Origin: an uncultured Muribaculaceae bacterium
GTDB taxonomy: Bacteria; Bacteroidota; Bacteroidia; Bacteroidales; Muribaculaceae
NCBI GenBank assembly: GCA_910589055.1
Contig: CAJURN010000009.1
Span: forward strand, 34,145 to 98,144
Length of the DNA: 64,000 nt
Direction of reading: 5' to 3'
Shown here in pieces: positions 34,094 through 43,887 of the stretch. The notes beneath the pieces were generated by a model that worked only from the letters and a program-made list of their open reading frames with translations, was not told where the DNA came from and made no database searches. Within the stretch, counting starts at the first letter, position 1. Every line of letters begins with the position of its first letter. The position numbers and the translations under genes were made by a program.

Positions 34094-36052
34094 ATGACGT
34101 CCCGACTTTTTTTATCACGCCTTACAATCCTGATATTGCTGATTTTTTCAGCTAACGCAGCGGTATATGCAAGCAGCAGCAAGTATACATCAAAATTGAC
34201 TGTCAGCGCAACCGGCAGCGGCAAAGTATATGCCGAGAAGCAAGGTAATCTGACTGTTACCACAACCGCAGACATAACCGAGACCACACAGACTGTCCAG
34301 CAGGGCGAGGATGATCTGTCCTATCATTTCTACACTCTCTATGCTAATCCTGACGACGGCTACGCCTTCAAGGAATGGACAAATAATTCGACTTCCGGAG
34401 TTGAGGTAATGGGCGTTGAGTACACTCAAGATAACAATAATAATTTTACAAAAACCAACAATCCCCTTAGCATACGAATAAAGAACGAAAACGGCAGTAC
34501 GAAAGAAGCTACACTTGAAGCTGTATTTGTTCCTGCCGCAGCCAAAGTCGTGAGCAACGACTACCGTCTCGGCACCGCAAAAATCGACAATGTGGAAAAC
34601 GCAGTCGGCGACAAGATAACGGTGACAGCCGTCTACAACACTCCACATGCTACATGGCAGAGTGCTGAAATCCAAAACCACTCCAAGGCCGTGACTTTCG
34701 ACGGATGGTATGAGAACGGAGTATGCCTGTCGCAGGACGAGACCATGAGCTACACAATCACACAGCCCACGACTCTCGAAGCACGCTTCTCGCGCAAATT
34801 TGAAATCACAGCCGACAACACCGGCAAAATCCGTGGCTACTACCGCATGGCGCCTCCGTTCGCAAAGAAAACCGGACTTAACAAGTTCCTGTGCATCACC
34901 GGAGATTTCGCTCCCTCCATCAACACCTCGAGTGGCTCCTTTCTCCATGCCGCTTTGCAGTATAATCAAGTGCCGGAAGGTTTCAGCAGCACTTACGCGG
35001 CCACAGATTCGGTATTTTCCGACGCCGGAAGTATAATCTACGTCACGGGCACAAAGGTAAACACCAATGCCGTAGCAGCACAGACTAAAGTTGCAAGTAA
35101 TATTGTGGCCGAAGCACAGGGCGTTTCAACCGCTTCACTCTTCAGCAAAGCCAGTGCAAACCTTAGCCCATGGCTCACAACCGCCAACGTCCCCGGCTAC
35201 TATTGCCTGTATCTGCTTGACGGAGTTACAATGCAGTGGACCTCCACTACAAGTAATGCTACCTACGACTACCAAAAAGGCGAGCAAGCCTATGTGTCAA
35301 AAGACCATCTTGACACAGCTAACAACCGCGACTGCGGCAATTTCGACATCCAGCCGGTCGACCTTGAACATATCGACACCAACTATTTCGGAGCCTACCC
35401 GAGCGATGAAATGGCTTTTGACGGCGGATATTGGACTTCGATGTACACTTCTTTCCCTTATGAATGTTACGACGAGGACGGGGTCGAGGCCTGGGTTGTA
35501 AACGGCTCCACGGAATATGATGGCAACATCCTTGTAACAATTGAACGGCTCGAATCGGGAATTGTTCCGGCTGCAACTCCGGTGCTACTGAAATGCCGCG
35601 GTCTCTCGCCCAAAGAAAACCGCCTTATTCCTCTGCTGCCCGACGACAGCCGTCTTGACGAAGCCAAGAAAGCCGTTGAAGGCAACCTCCTGAAAGGTGA
35701 TTACGGACTTTGGACCAAATCGGATTACACGGGACGAAACAAATACAACGATGCCACCATGCGTGTGTTCAGTATCAATAATAATGGAGAATTAGGCTTC
35801 TACCGCTTGGCCGACAAGAACGCGGATCTCATTCCAAACCGCGCCTATCTTGACCTGACAGCTCTTTCCGGAGCAAACAAAGCACCGGCAGCTGTACGCA
35901 TCACATTCGACACTGCCGGTATTGACAACGTCACAATCACCGATGATGCCGACACTACGGATATTTACTACAACCTTCAGGGAATACGAGTAGAGAAACC
36001 GGTTCCGGGAAATCTCTACATCCGCAACGGCAAGAAGTTCATTGCCCGGTAA
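34094..36052 (+). CDS. Secreted multi-domain protein with InlB-type repeat-like modules
   Basis: A 652-residue protein with a signal peptide (MTSRLFLSRLTILILLIFSANAA in part). Residues about 30-260 contain two or three beta modules with aromatic/Gly patterns (DDGYAFKEWTNN, KAVTFDGWYENGVCL) like bacterial InlB_B repeats. The middle part (about 265-600) is a large unrecognised domain. The end, TDIYYNLQGIRVEKPVPGN followed by LYIRNGKKFIAR, is a C-terminal motif I recognise from many Bacteroidales secreted proteins, probably for sorting or surface display. The substrate is unknown. The G9 tract at its promoter suggests variable expression. Confidence 0.78.
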   Translation: MTSRLFLSRLTILILLIFSANAAVYASSSKYTSKLTVSATGSGKVYAEKQGNLTVTTTADITETTQTVQQGEDDLSYHFYTLYANPDDGYAFKEWTNNSTSGVEVMGVEYTQDNNNNFTKTNNPLSIRIKNENGSTKEATLEAVFVPAAAKVVSNDYRLGTAKIDNVENAVGDKITVTAVYNTPHATWQSAEIQNHSKAVTFDGWYENGVCLSQDETMSYTITQPTTLEARFSRKFEITADNTGKIRGYYRMAPPFAKKTGLNKFLCITGDFAPSINTSSGSFLHAALQYNQVPEGFSSTYAATDSVFSDAGSIIYVTGTKVNTNAVAAQTKVASNIVAEAQGVSTASLFSKASANLSPWLTTANVPGYYCLYLLDGVTMQWTSTTSNATYDYQKGEQAYVSKDHLDTANNRDCGNFDIQPVDLEHIDTNYFGAYPSDEMAFDGGYWTSMYTSFPYECYDEDGVEAWVVNGSTEYDGNILVTIERLESGIVPAATPVLLKCRGLSPKENRLIPLLPDDSRLDEAKKAVEGNLLKGDYGLWTKSDYTGRNKYNDATMRVFSINNNGELGFYRLADKNADLIPNRAYLDLTALSGANKAPAAVRITFDTAGIDNVTITDDADTTDIYYNLQGIRVEKPVPGNLYIRNGKKFIAR

Positions 36053-36088
36053 AGAGTCCCACTCAATATTCATACAAATATTCATCCG

Positions 36089-36130
36089 ACCGCCGCATGT
36101 AGTATTGTCGACGTGTGGCGGTTGTTTATG
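36089..36130 (+). terminator. Terminator of the secreted protein gene
   Basis: ACCGCCGCATG (36089-36099) pairs with CGTGTGGCGGT (36112-36122) over 11 bp including two G-U pairs, then TGTTTATG. The -33 of the next promoter overlaps its right arm. Confidence 0.75.
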
Positions 36131-36152
36131 TTAGGGGATTTGCGTACTTTTG
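36122..36152 (+). promoter_or_regulatory. Promoter of the ECF sigma operon
   Basis: TTG at 36122-36124, exactly 20 nt, TACTTTTG at 36145-36152; ATG at 36177. Confidence 0.75.
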
Positions 36153-36176
36153 CAGGCAGAAAAGCCGATTTGCAAA

Positions 36177-36692
36177 ATGGTTATAGATTCGACATCTTTC
36201 CGAAGTGAATATGAAAAGCTGTATATGCCCTTGGGTATGTACGCCTTGCGCATTGTCGGCAATGTCGATGATGCTCAGGACATTGTGCAGGGGGCTTTTA
36301 CGGCGGCATGGGTCAAGGTGGCCGCCGGAGCGGAAATCGGTAATTTCAAATCCTACATGTACCGTGCGGTGCACAATGCCGCCTTGTCGTCGCTCGCACG
36401 CTCCGGCGCCGAGGAAGCGCTGGGCGATGATAACCGCCCCGATGTGAGCGAAGAGGATATAGACACTTCGGAGAGAGACGCCGCATTATGGCGCGCCATT
36501 GATGAACTGGCCGAACGCTGTCGCGAGGTATTCCTGATGAGCAAGCGCGACGGCATGTCGAACGCCGCAATCGCCGAGGAGCTTGACATATCCATAAAAA
36601 CCGTTGAGAACCAAATCACAAAAGCCTTTGCCAAGCTGCGGGGCAATGAGCACCTCTCGTCCGGCAAAATATTTTTTCTGCCATTTCTGTAA
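36177..36692 (+). CDS. ECF-type RNA polymerase sigma factor
   Basis: A 171-residue sigma-70 family protein with only regions 2 and 4. Region 2 is YEKLYMPLGMYALRIVGNVDDAQDIVQ (cited by ends) and the adjacent AAWVK helix; region 4 is RCREVFLMSKRDGMSNAAIAEELDISIKTVENQITKAFAKLR (cited by ends). It belongs to the FecI/SusC-type ECF class of Bacteroidetes that controls TonB-dependent uptake genes. The downstream anti-sigma-like gene and TonB receptor are its probable regulator and target. Confidence 0.93.
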   Translation: MVIDSTSFRSEYEKLYMPLGMYALRIVGNVDDAQDIVQGAFTAAWVKVAAGAEIGNFKSYMYRAVHNAALSSLARSGAEEALGDDNRPDVSEEDIDTSERDAALWRAIDELAERCREVFLMSKRDGMSNAAIAEELDISIKTVENQITKAFAKLRGNEHLSSGKIFFLPFL

Positions 36693-36781
36693 AAATCTTC
36701 ATTTCGGGATAGGGGTTTTCCGGGATATAGCTGTCATAGGGATAAAATGCGTCGGAAATCAGGCGCATGATACATATAGTT

Positions 36782-37249
36782 ATGACAGAAAAATTCAAAA
36801 AATCACTTGATTTCGTAGTCCGCTACTACCGGCCCAATGCCTTCAGGCCGGATGCCGAGCTTTTCCGCACACAGGTGCGTCGTCCGTGGTGGCGCCGCGG
36901 AGCCATAGCCGCCTCAGTGGTGGCTGCAACATTGGTGGCTTCGGCTTGCTTCTATACATTTGTAATAAAAGAGCCTGCCCCGGCCGTCGAGGCTGTTACG
37001 GCGCCTGCCGCAACAGCCGGAGCACCTGCGGAAGAATTAAGCGCCCGTGTAAGCAAAATCGAATTCTCCGACGCAGCGCTCGCCGATGTCGTGAAGGAAA
37101 TCGAGAAGACCTACGACGTGGAAGTCACAAACCTTCCCAAAAGCGGCCAGTACCGCCTCACACTCAGCTACGAAGGCACGGCCACCGACCTGATTGAGAC
37201 AATCAACGAAATCCTCGGCACCGAAATGAAAGTGAACCCGAAAAAATAA
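36782..37249 (+). CDS. Mini FecR-like anti-sigma factor (FecR core missing)
   Basis: A 155-residue single-pass membrane protein. It has a short cytoplasmic segment (1-45), one membrane helix (about 47-66, AIAASVVAATLVASACFYTF), an Ala/Pro linker and a C-terminal domain (about 90-150: IEFSDAALADVVKEIEKTYD...LSYEGTATDLIETINEILG). The last domain matches the DUF4974/STN-like end of Bacteroidetes FecR proteins. The central FecR beta domain (about 100 residues) is absent. Its place between sigma factor and TonB receptor makes an anti-sigma role likely. ATG 36782 is preferred over an ATG five codons upstream. Confidence 0.75.
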   Translation: MTEKFKKSLDFVVRYYRPNAFRPDAELFRTQVRRPWWRRGAIAASVVAATLVASACFYTFVIKEPAPAVEAVTAPAATAGAPAEELSARVSKIEFSDAALADVVKEIEKTYDVEVTNLPKSGQYRLTLSYEGTATDLIETINEILGTEMKVNPKK

Positions 37250-37252
37250 ACT

Positions 37253-39880
37253 ATGAAAAGGAGCTTATCTACAATCACTCTGGCAATAATAACAGCCGCG
37301 GCAGTGTACGGTCAGGACATTACCGTGCATGCCACCAACCGCCCCGCCGAGACGGTGTTTGCGGAAATAATGCGGCAGAGCGGCAAAAATTTCGTTTATT
37401 CATCTGCTCTGTTAAAAGGATTGACCGTGTCGGTGGACGCCACCGGAAAGCCGCTCCCGGAAGTACTGGATTCAATGTTTGCCGGCACGGAAATATCCTA
37501 CAAAATCCGAGGAAAGAACATCACCCTGTTCCGTAAGGAGACGCCGCGGCCTCAGAAGGTTACGCTGAGCGGATTTGTGCGCGAGGAAGGTTCGGGCGAG
37601 TCGCTGCCGGGAGCCATCGTGCGCAATAGCAGCGGCAAGGAAGCCACGACAAGCAATTCGATGGGCTTCTATTCGCTTACCGTCCCGGCAGGCTCGCCGG
37701 TGAATATCACCGTGAGCTACCCCGGATTCAAGAATTACACTTCCGGAAATATCGGCACGGACGCCGACCGCAAGATAAACGTCACACTCCACCACGACTC
37801 GGAAATGCTCAACGAGATTGAGGTGCACGGCAGCAAGAACCGCTCGCTCGCGATGGAATCGACGAGTGTGGGAGCGCTCAATCTCAACAACTCCGTAATC
37901 ACATCCACTCCCGTGATTTTCGGCGAGAGCGACGTTATCAAGACACTTCAGCTCGAGCCGGGAGTTTCGGCCGGAGTGGAAGGTATGGCAGGGATGTATG
38001 TCCACGGCGGAAACAGCGACGAGAACCTCTACATGCTCGACAACATTCCTCTGTATCAGGTCAATCACTTCGCGGGGCTTTTTTCGGCCTTCAACACCGA
38101 GGCTTTGAAAAACGTCGACTTCTACAAATCGACCTTCCCGGCACGTTACGACGGACGACTTTCGTCGTACATGGACGTACACACCAAAGACGGCTCCATG
38201 ACAGAGCACCACGGGTCGGCCCGACTCGGACTCACCTCCGGAGCCTTCAACATCGACGGCCCGATATGGAAGGAGCACACGTCGTATGCCGTCGCCATCC
38301 GGCGCTCATGGTTCGACGTGCTCTCCATTCCCGCACTCGCCATCGTCAATAAATACACCACCGACGAGAAATACTCCTTCGGCTATGCTTTCACCGACAT
38401 AAACGCGAAAATCAACCACCGTTTTTCCGACCGCAGCCGCCTGTATGCAATGTTCTACTACGGCGAGGATTACCTGAAGGTGAGCCAGAAGTTCGACACT
38501 ACAAGCGAGACAGGATATTTCGACCAGACCGACAACAATCTCCGCTGGGGAAACATCGTGGCGTCATTGGGGTGGAACTATGTGATTTCACCCAAACTCT
38601 TTACCGAAGTCACCGCCGCTTACAGCCGCTACAACTCTCGGCTGGTTCACTTCGACTCCGACGGGGAAAAAGTTGACGGCACAGTCACAAGCACCACCAA
38701 CGACCGGCTGAGTTCCGACAACAATATCAACGACTGGATATTTAAAGCTGATTTCGACTGGCGTCCCGTTTCAAACCACACAATAGACTTCGGCGCATCA
38801 TTCACGCGCCACAGCTTCCTGCCCTCACGCAGCAAACGCACCCTCATCACCGACAATCTTGAAGCTACCGTCAGCGACGAGGTACGCACATATCAAGCCA
38901 ACGAGTTCAATCTATATGCCGGAGACGACTGGACTCCCTCTAATAATCTACGCATCAACTTCGGAGGTCATTTCAGCCTCTTCAATATCAGCGGCAAGAC
39001 CCACACCCATTTCTCGCCCCGCGTTTCGGCGCGTTGGGTTCCGGCTCCGGGATGGGCTGTCAAAGGCGGCTATTCACGCACGGTGCAATATGTCCACCAG
39101 CTCCTGCAAAGTTCCATCTCTCTGCCTACCGACCAGTGGGTTCCGGTCGTAGGCGACCAAAAGCCCCAGACGGCCGACAAGATTTCCGCCGGAGTGTACT
39201 GCTCATTGCTCGACGGCTACACATTCTCGGTGGAGGGCTATTGGAAATGGATGCGCAACCTGCTCGAATACCGCGACGAGTACTATCTTATGCCTCCCGA
39301 AACCGTATGGTACGACAAAATGACCGGAGGAAAGGGCACGGCGAAAGGTATCGACTTCAAGGTATCGAAGGAGTTCGGCAAGTTCAGCGGTCACATCAGT
39401 TACTCACTGCTGTGGGCCGACCGCGAATATGCCGACCGCAACGGAAGCAAGAAATATCCGGCCCGATTCGACAACCGCCACAAAATCAATGTGCTTGTCA
39501 ACTGGAAGATAAACAAGAAATGGGAAATGTCGGCTTCATGGACCGGTATGAGCGGCAACCGCTTCACACTCGCCACCCAATGCTGGAGCGACCCGTATCT
39601 TGCACCCTGGCACTACGACATGCTGCTGGCTACGGACATCAACAACTTCCGCCTGCCTTTCTACCACCGCATGGACCTGAGTTTCAAACGCAACACACGC
39701 CGCGGCTACTGGAACTTCAGCCTCTACAACGCCTACTGCAACATGAACACGATTGCCGTTATCCGCGATTACAGAGACACTGACTATTACAATCCTTACG
39801 ACGATTCGATCGTTCCCGTATTCAAAAAAGTGAAATTACTTCCCATCATCCCCTCAGTATCATACACATGGATATTCTAA
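37253..39880 (+). CDS. TonB-dependent receptor with N-terminal STN signalling domain
   Basis: An 875-residue outer-membrane receptor. In order: signal peptide (to YGQ, about 21), STN domain (about 22-90) that talks to the anti-sigma factor, a carboxypeptidase-regulatory-like beta domain (about 100-185), plug (about 205-305, TPVIFGESDVIKTLQLEPGV and YVHGGNSDENLYMLDNIPLY), then the barrel ending in SVSYTWIF. It takes up an unknown ligand through TonB. The partner is a DUF4249 lipoprotein, not SusD, a pairing seen for non-glycan substrates. It starts 3 nt after the anti-sigma stop and overlaps the next gene by 13 nt. Confidence 0.93.
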   Translation: MKRSLSTITLAIITAAAVYGQDITVHATNRPAETVFAEIMRQSGKNFVYSSALLKGLTVSVDATGKPLPEVLDSMFAGTEISYKIRGKNITLFRKETPRPQKVTLSGFVREEGSGESLPGAIVRNSSGKEATTSNSMGFYSLTVPAGSPVNITVSYPGFKNYTSGNIGTDADRKINVTLHHDSEMLNEIEVHGSKNRSLAMESTSVGALNLNNSVITSTPVIFGESDVIKTLQLEPGVSAGVEGMAGMYVHGGNSDENLYMLDNIPLYQVNHFAGLFSAFNTEALKNVDFYKSTFPARYDGRLSSYMDVHTKDGSMTEHHGSARLGLTSGAFNIDGPIWKEHTSYAVAIRRSWFDVLSIPALAIVNKYTTDEKYSFGYAFTDINAKINHRFSDRSRLYAMFYYGEDYLKVSQKFDTTSETGYFDQTDNNLRWGNIVASLGWNYVISPKLFTEVTAAYSRYNSRLVHFDSDGEKVDGTVTSTTNDRLSSDNNINDWIFKADFDWRPVSNHTIDFGASFTRHSFLPSRSKRTLITDNLEATVSDEVRTYQANEFNLYAGDDWTPSNNLRINFGGHFSLFNISGKTHTHFSPRVSARWVPAPGWAVKGGYSRTVQYVHQLLQSSISLPTDQWVPVVGDQKPQTADKISAGVYCSLLDGYTFSVEGYWKWMRNLLEYRDEYYLMPPETVWYDKMTGGKGTAKGIDFKVSKEFGKFSGHISYSLLWADREYADRNGSKKYPARFDNRHKINVLVNWKINKKWEMSASWTGMSGNRFTLATQCWSDPYLAPWHYDMLLATDINNFRLPFYHRMDLSFKRNTRRGYWNFSLYNAYCNMNTIAVIRDYRDTDYYNPYDDSIVPVFKKVKLLPIIPSVSYTWIF

Positions 39881-40929
39881 AGAAACTCATCATATCGCTC
39901 TTTCCCGCACTTCTGCTCACCGGATGTTTCTCGGAATTCGAGCCGGACATTCCCAGCACTCCCGTGCTGTGCATGAACTCTCTTATAACCCCCGGCGACA
40001 CAATACTGCTTGAACTCACACGCACCTGGCGCTGGTCGGAAGGCGACCCTGACGGAAACATTGACATCAACATATACAACGCCGATATAAGCTTGTATGT
40101 AAACGACCGCTTTGTCGAGAAGCTCACGCCGTCGAGACGTCCGCGTCCTATGCAATACATGCTTGGGCTATATGATACGATTCAGTGCTACAAGGCCGAG
40201 TATATTCCCGTGGCAGGCGACCGCATCCGTTTTGAAGCCAAGTCCACCGACTACGGCGACGCGACGGCAGAAGTGACAATCCCCCACCCTGTCAATATCG
40301 AGAAAGTTGATGTTACGGCCTCAAGATTCACCGATTGGGGCACAAGCATATTCGGCACACGTTACAGCATGGACCTGAACATGCTCGTATGGTTCACCGA
40401 TCCCGTCGAGGATACCAACTATTTCACTTTCGCCACCAGTTCGACCGGCTACCATGCTGATGACGAGGAAGGGTCCTTTGACTATGTATCCTTCTACGGC
40501 TTCGACCAAAGTAAAGAGCCGCTGTTCACGGAGCACGTGTCGGTGCTTGAATCCATCTTTTCCGATACATCGGGCTACTCCATTTTTTCCGACCGACAGA
40601 TTTCCGGAAAAAGCTATCCGCTGCATATCACGATAACCGGACTTTCCTATGAAGTCAACAACCCTGACAACCGCCCTGAGTTCGGCCACGGGGGCGTAAA
40701 CCTCACCTTAGCCAATATTTCCGACAGCTACTACAAGCATGTGCTTTCTGTGTGGGTTGCCAACGACGGACTTGCCGGAACGCTCGGCAATGCCGGACTT
40801 GGCGAACCGGTGTTCCAGACAAGCAACGTTTCCACCGGCGCAGGCGTAGTTGCAGCCGCAGCCCCATTCACATGGAAAGTTGAACTCATGGACATCGTCC
40901 GCGAGCAACTCGGCAAGGATTCCAAATAA
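39868..40929 (+). CDS. DUF4249 outer-membrane lipoprotein
   Basis: A 353-residue lipoprotein: LLLTGC lipobox at Cys20, then FEPDIPSTPVLCMNSLITPGD, the typical DUF4249 beginning. The body is mostly beta. DUF4249 proteins are encoded directly after STN-type TonB receptors in Bacteroidetes and probably cap the receptor as SusD does. The ATG overlaps the receptor stop by 13 nt. The gene ends 3 nt before a convergent gene. Confidence 0.9.
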   Translation: MDILKKLIISLFPALLLTGCFSEFEPDIPSTPVLCMNSLITPGDTILLELTRTWRWSEGDPDGNIDINIYNADISLYVNDRFVEKLTPSRRPRPMQYMLGLYDTIQCYKAEYIPVAGDRIRFEAKSTDYGDATAEVTIPHPVNIEKVDVTASRFTDWGTSIFGTRYSMDLNMLVWFTDPVEDTNYFTFATSSTGYHADDEEGSFDYVSFYGFDQSKEPLFTEHVSVLESIFSDTSGYSIFSDRQISGKSYPLHITITGLSYEVNNPDNRPEFGHGGVNLTLANISDSYYKHVLSVWVANDGLAGTLGNAGLGEPVFQTSNVSTGAGVVAAAAPFTWKVELMDIVREQLGKDSK

Positions 40930-40932
40930 AAT

Positions 40933-42009
40933 TTACCAAAGATTAAAGCGGTAGCCGACGCAGGCCTCTCCACTGATTACACCACCGGCGTAGACCGTCT
41001 GCTTGTCGGAGATAAGGGCACCGTCAACTTTGCCTACCGCTCCGGCAAACCAACGCCCATTATTCCACACCACCGACACTTTCAGGCGGTTGTACATCGA
41101 GAATGATACCTTTTCAATATCGCTGTTGATATACCCCTTACGGATGCCGATTACGGGCGACTCGCTCACGCCCAGCACCCAGTTGTTGCGGAAGACCCAG
41201 TTATAGCCGTAGCCCACACGTATTGCGTAATTATGGGTATTGACCCGGTAGCGGTAGTCGAGCCAATCCGCAGGAAGTTTCTTTTTCATGATGTCGGGCA
41301 ACATGTTGAAATCGAAATCAAGCTGCTGGGTGTAAATTGAGATTCCCGTATAGAACGAGCCTTGACTCTTGCGCTGTATGCGGCTGAAATTGAAGGCGGC
41401 AGCCTCGGCATAGCGCTTGTGGTTGAAAAAATAGTAGGCGTCGAGTCCCCAGGTATTATTGTCGATGCCGCGGAAAGGCATGTGCAGGTCGCGCATGTCG
41501 CCGAAACGCTTCATCGTGGCTCCGACATCGTTCTTTATAAGATAAACTTCCGCAGCAAAGAGGCTGCAGTTGAATCCGAAACGTAAACGCTGGCGCGAGC
41601 GGTCGACACCTCCGAAAATCTTGCTGACATTGATATCGTAGCCCACCGATACCGCCAGATAAGTCAAATAGGCACCGATTGAAGTCGACGGGTCGGAATT
41701 CATGAGAATCTGCGTACCCTCGGGAAGACGGAAGTTATACACATCCATCCAGCTGTCTGTCGTGATCTTTGCATTGAATTTATATCCCGTGCCTACAACG
41801 TAGGCCGAGTCATAGCCGTTGAAAAACTTATCACCCCACCGGTAGGTATTGACACAAAAACGGGGAAACCGCCCCCACTCGGCAATCGAGTCAAGGTCAA
41901 ATGAAATGGCATCGGCTCCATGAGCCACCGACATCATCGCAAGTATCAAAAGCAGGTGCTTCCACACTCGGCGGAAAACTCCGGATAAGGGGCTAAATAT
42001 CTCTTTCAT
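40933..42009 (-). CDS. DUF4421 outer-membrane barrel protein
   Basis: A 358-residue exported protein (hydrophobic signal about 18-35). The mature part is beta-rich with many aromatic residues and ends in GYRFNLW, a barrel-type terminus. YVVGTGYKFNAKITTDSW and the repeated WVFRNNWVLG-type strands fit DUF4421. The function is unknown. It is transcribed toward the TonB operon and is monocistronic. Confidence 0.85.
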   Translation of the reverse strand: MKEIFSPLSGVFRRVWKHLLLILAMMSVAHGADAISFDLDSIAEWGRFPRFCVNTYRWGDKFFNGYDSAYVVGTGYKFNAKITTDSWMDVYNFRLPEGTQILMNSDPSTSIGAYLTYLAVSVGYDINVSKIFGGVDRSRQRLRFGFNCSLFAAEVYLIKNDVGATMKRFGDMRDLHMPFRGIDNNTWGLDAYYFFNHKRYAEAAAFNFSRIQRKSQGSFYTGISIYTQQLDFDFNMLPDIMKKKLPADWLDYRYRVNTHNYAIRVGYGYNWVFRNNWVLGVSESPVIGIRKGYINSDIEKVSFSMYNRLKVSVVWNNGRWFAGAVGKVDGALISDKQTVYAGGVISGEACVGYRFNLW

Positions 42010-42023
42010 CTCTGTTGGTGTTG

Positions 42024-42031
42024 CAAAATTA
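42024..42031 (-). promoter_or_regulatory. -7 box of the DUF4421 gene
   Basis: TAATTTTG on the minus strand, 14 nt before the ATG. Confidence 0.45.
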
Positions 42032-42126
42032 CGAAAAAAAGTATGACATCGTGTGTCTTGATTTCCGAATATGTGGAGTAAGTTAACTTTTTTGACTAAT
42101 TTTGGCTGACGTCTTAATTACTCTCG

Positions 42127-42176
42127 CGGCAAAACTAAAATAAATTTTGCTTTGCACTCGCTTATTCGTAACTTTG
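42127..42176 (+). promoter_or_regulatory. guaA promoter with palindrome over the -33 (copy 1)
   Basis: TTTG at 42146-42149, 19 nt, TAACTTTG at 42169-42176. GCAAAACTAAAAT and ATTTTGCTTTGC form an inverted repeat (42129-42155) over the -33. The whole 50-bp block differs at only four positions from 51184-51233. Confidence 0.75.
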
Positions 42177-42214
42177 TAGCGGAATTTCCAACAACCCCCA
42201 TTTCCCACGTTTAT

Positions 42215-43747
42215 ATGCAGGAAAAAATCATTATTCTTGATTTCGGTTCGCAGACTACGCAGCTCATAGGCCGTCGTGTCCGCGAACTTAACATTTATTG
42301 CGAGATAGTTCCTTACAACAAGTTCCCTTACGGCAACGAAGAAGGCATCATCGGCGTGATTCTTTCGGGTAGCCCTCTGTCGGTGTACGACAAAGACGCT
42401 TTCCGCACCGACATCACCCGTCTGGCAGCCAAGTACCCCGTACTCGGCATCTGCTACGGCGCCCAGCTCATGGCTTTCACCATGGGAGGCAATGTAGAAC
42501 CGGCTCCGTCGCGTGAATATGGCCGCGCACGCCTGTCATACGTCGACGACGCATGTCCTCTTCTTTCGGGTATCGAACCCGGAGCGCAGGTATGGATGAG
42601 CCATGGCGACACCATCACGTCGCTTCCCGACCATTTCAAAGTTGTTGCATCCACGGCCGATGTCCGTTTCGCAGCTTTCGAGGATTGCTCCGAGGGCACA
42701 CAGATGTGGGGCGTGCAGTTCCATCCCGAGGTTTATCACAGCGAATGTGGCATGCAGCTGCTGCGCAACTTCGCCGTGGGAATCTGCGGCGCAAGCCAGT
42801 CGTGGAGTGCCGAATCGTTTATTGAAAGCACTGTGGCCGAACTTCGTGAGACTCTTGGCGACGACAAGGTTGTGCTCGGTCTCAGCGGCGGAGTCGACTC
42901 TTCCGTTGCCGCCGTGCTCCTTAACCGCGCCATCGGCGACCGGCTCACATGTATTTTCGTGGATCACGGCATGCTGCGCAAGGATGAATTCCGCAACGTG
43001 CTGCGCGACTACGAATGTCTCGGACTCAACGTCAAGGGCGTTGACGCCTCCAATAAGTTCTTCGCCGACCTTGCCGGAGTCACCGACCCCGAACGCAAGC
43101 GCAAGATTATCGGCGCCGACTTTATCGAAGTTTTCGACAAGGAAGCCCACAGCATCCGCGATGTGCGCTGGCTTGCCCAGGGTACAATCTATCCCGACTG
43201 CATAGAATCACTCTCGATCACAGGCACCGTAATCAAGAGCCACCATAACGTAGGCGGTCTTCCCGAGAAGATGAACCTCAAGCTGTGCGAACCGCTGCGA
43301 CTCCTGTTCAAGGATGAGGTTCGTGCCGTAGGCCGTGCCTTAGGCATGCCCGAGCACCTTATCTCCCGCCACCCCTTCCCCGGTCCGGGACTTGCCGTGC
43401 GCATCCTCGGCGAGGTCACACGCGAGAAAGTTGCCGTGCTTCAGGAAGCCGACCATATTTTCATCCAGGGACTCCGCGACTCTGGTCTTTACGACAAGGT
43501 GTGGCAGGCAGGTGTGATTCTGCTTCCCGTGCAGAGTGTGGGCGTGATGGGCGACGAACGCACCTATGAACGTGCCGTGGCACTCCGCGCAGTCACCTCC
43601 ACCGACGCCATGACCGCCGACTGGGCACACCTCCCCTACGAATTCATGGCTAAGGTGAGCAACGAAATCATCAACAAAGTCCGCGGCGTCAACCGCGTAT
43701 GCTACGATATCTCCTCCAAACCCCCGGCAACAATCGAGTGGGAGTAA
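42215..43747 (+). CDS. guaA: GMP synthase (glutamine-hydrolysing)
   Basis: A 510-residue enzyme that makes GMP from XMP. The class I glutamine amidotransferase domain has Cys80 (LGICYGAQL) and the His170/Glu172 pair (QFHPEVY). The ATP pyrophosphatase P-loop is at 224-230 (SGGVDSS). The C-terminal dimerisation domain ends with the usual KPPATIEWE. The frame is open 21 codons upstream, across the promoter, so ATG 42215 is the start. It is monocistronic with a terminator at 43761. Confidence 0.97.
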   Translation: MQEKIIILDFGSQTTQLIGRRVRELNIYCEIVPYNKFPYGNEEGIIGVILSGSPLSVYDKDAFRTDITRLAAKYPVLGICYGAQLMAFTMGGNVEPAPSREYGRARLSYVDDACPLLSGIEPGAQVWMSHGDTITSLPDHFKVVASTADVRFAAFEDCSEGTQMWGVQFHPEVYHSECGMQLLRNFAVGICGASQSWSAESFIESTVAELRETLGDDKVVLGLSGGVDSSVAAVLLNRAIGDRLTCIFVDHGMLRKDEFRNVLRDYECLGLNVKGVDASNKFFADLAGVTDPERKRKIIGADFIEVFDKEAHSIRDVRWLAQGTIYPDCIESLSITGTVIKSHHNVGGLPEKMNLKLCEPLRLLFKDEVRAVGRALGMPEHLISRHPFPGPGLAVRILGEVTREKVAVLQEADHIFIQGLRDSGLYDKVWQAGVILLPVQSVGVMGDERTYERAVALRAVTSTDAMTADWAHLPYEFMAKVSNEIINKVRGVNRVCYDISSKPPATIEWE

Positions 43748-43760
43748 TATTAATTTTAAT

Positions 43761-43799
43761 AAAAATCCGCGCTTCGCTTGAAGGGTGGATTTTTTTTTG
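43761..43799 (+). terminator. Terminator of guaA
   Basis: AAAAATCC (43761-43768) pairs with GGATTTTT (43787-43794), followed by a long T run. It contains the -33 of the galK promoter. Confidence 0.78.
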
Positions 43800-43807
43800 T
43801 ATTTTTG
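43778..43807 (+). promoter_or_regulatory. Promoter of the gal operon
   Basis: TTG at 43778-43780, 19 nt, TATTTTTG at 43800-43807; 80 nt before galK. Confidence 0.6.
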
Positions 43808-43887
43808 CCAATAAATAACAGCATAACCGCTCTTCCTTATTTCCCGGATAATACCAAATAAAATCACAACCTAAATTTTACCCACCA

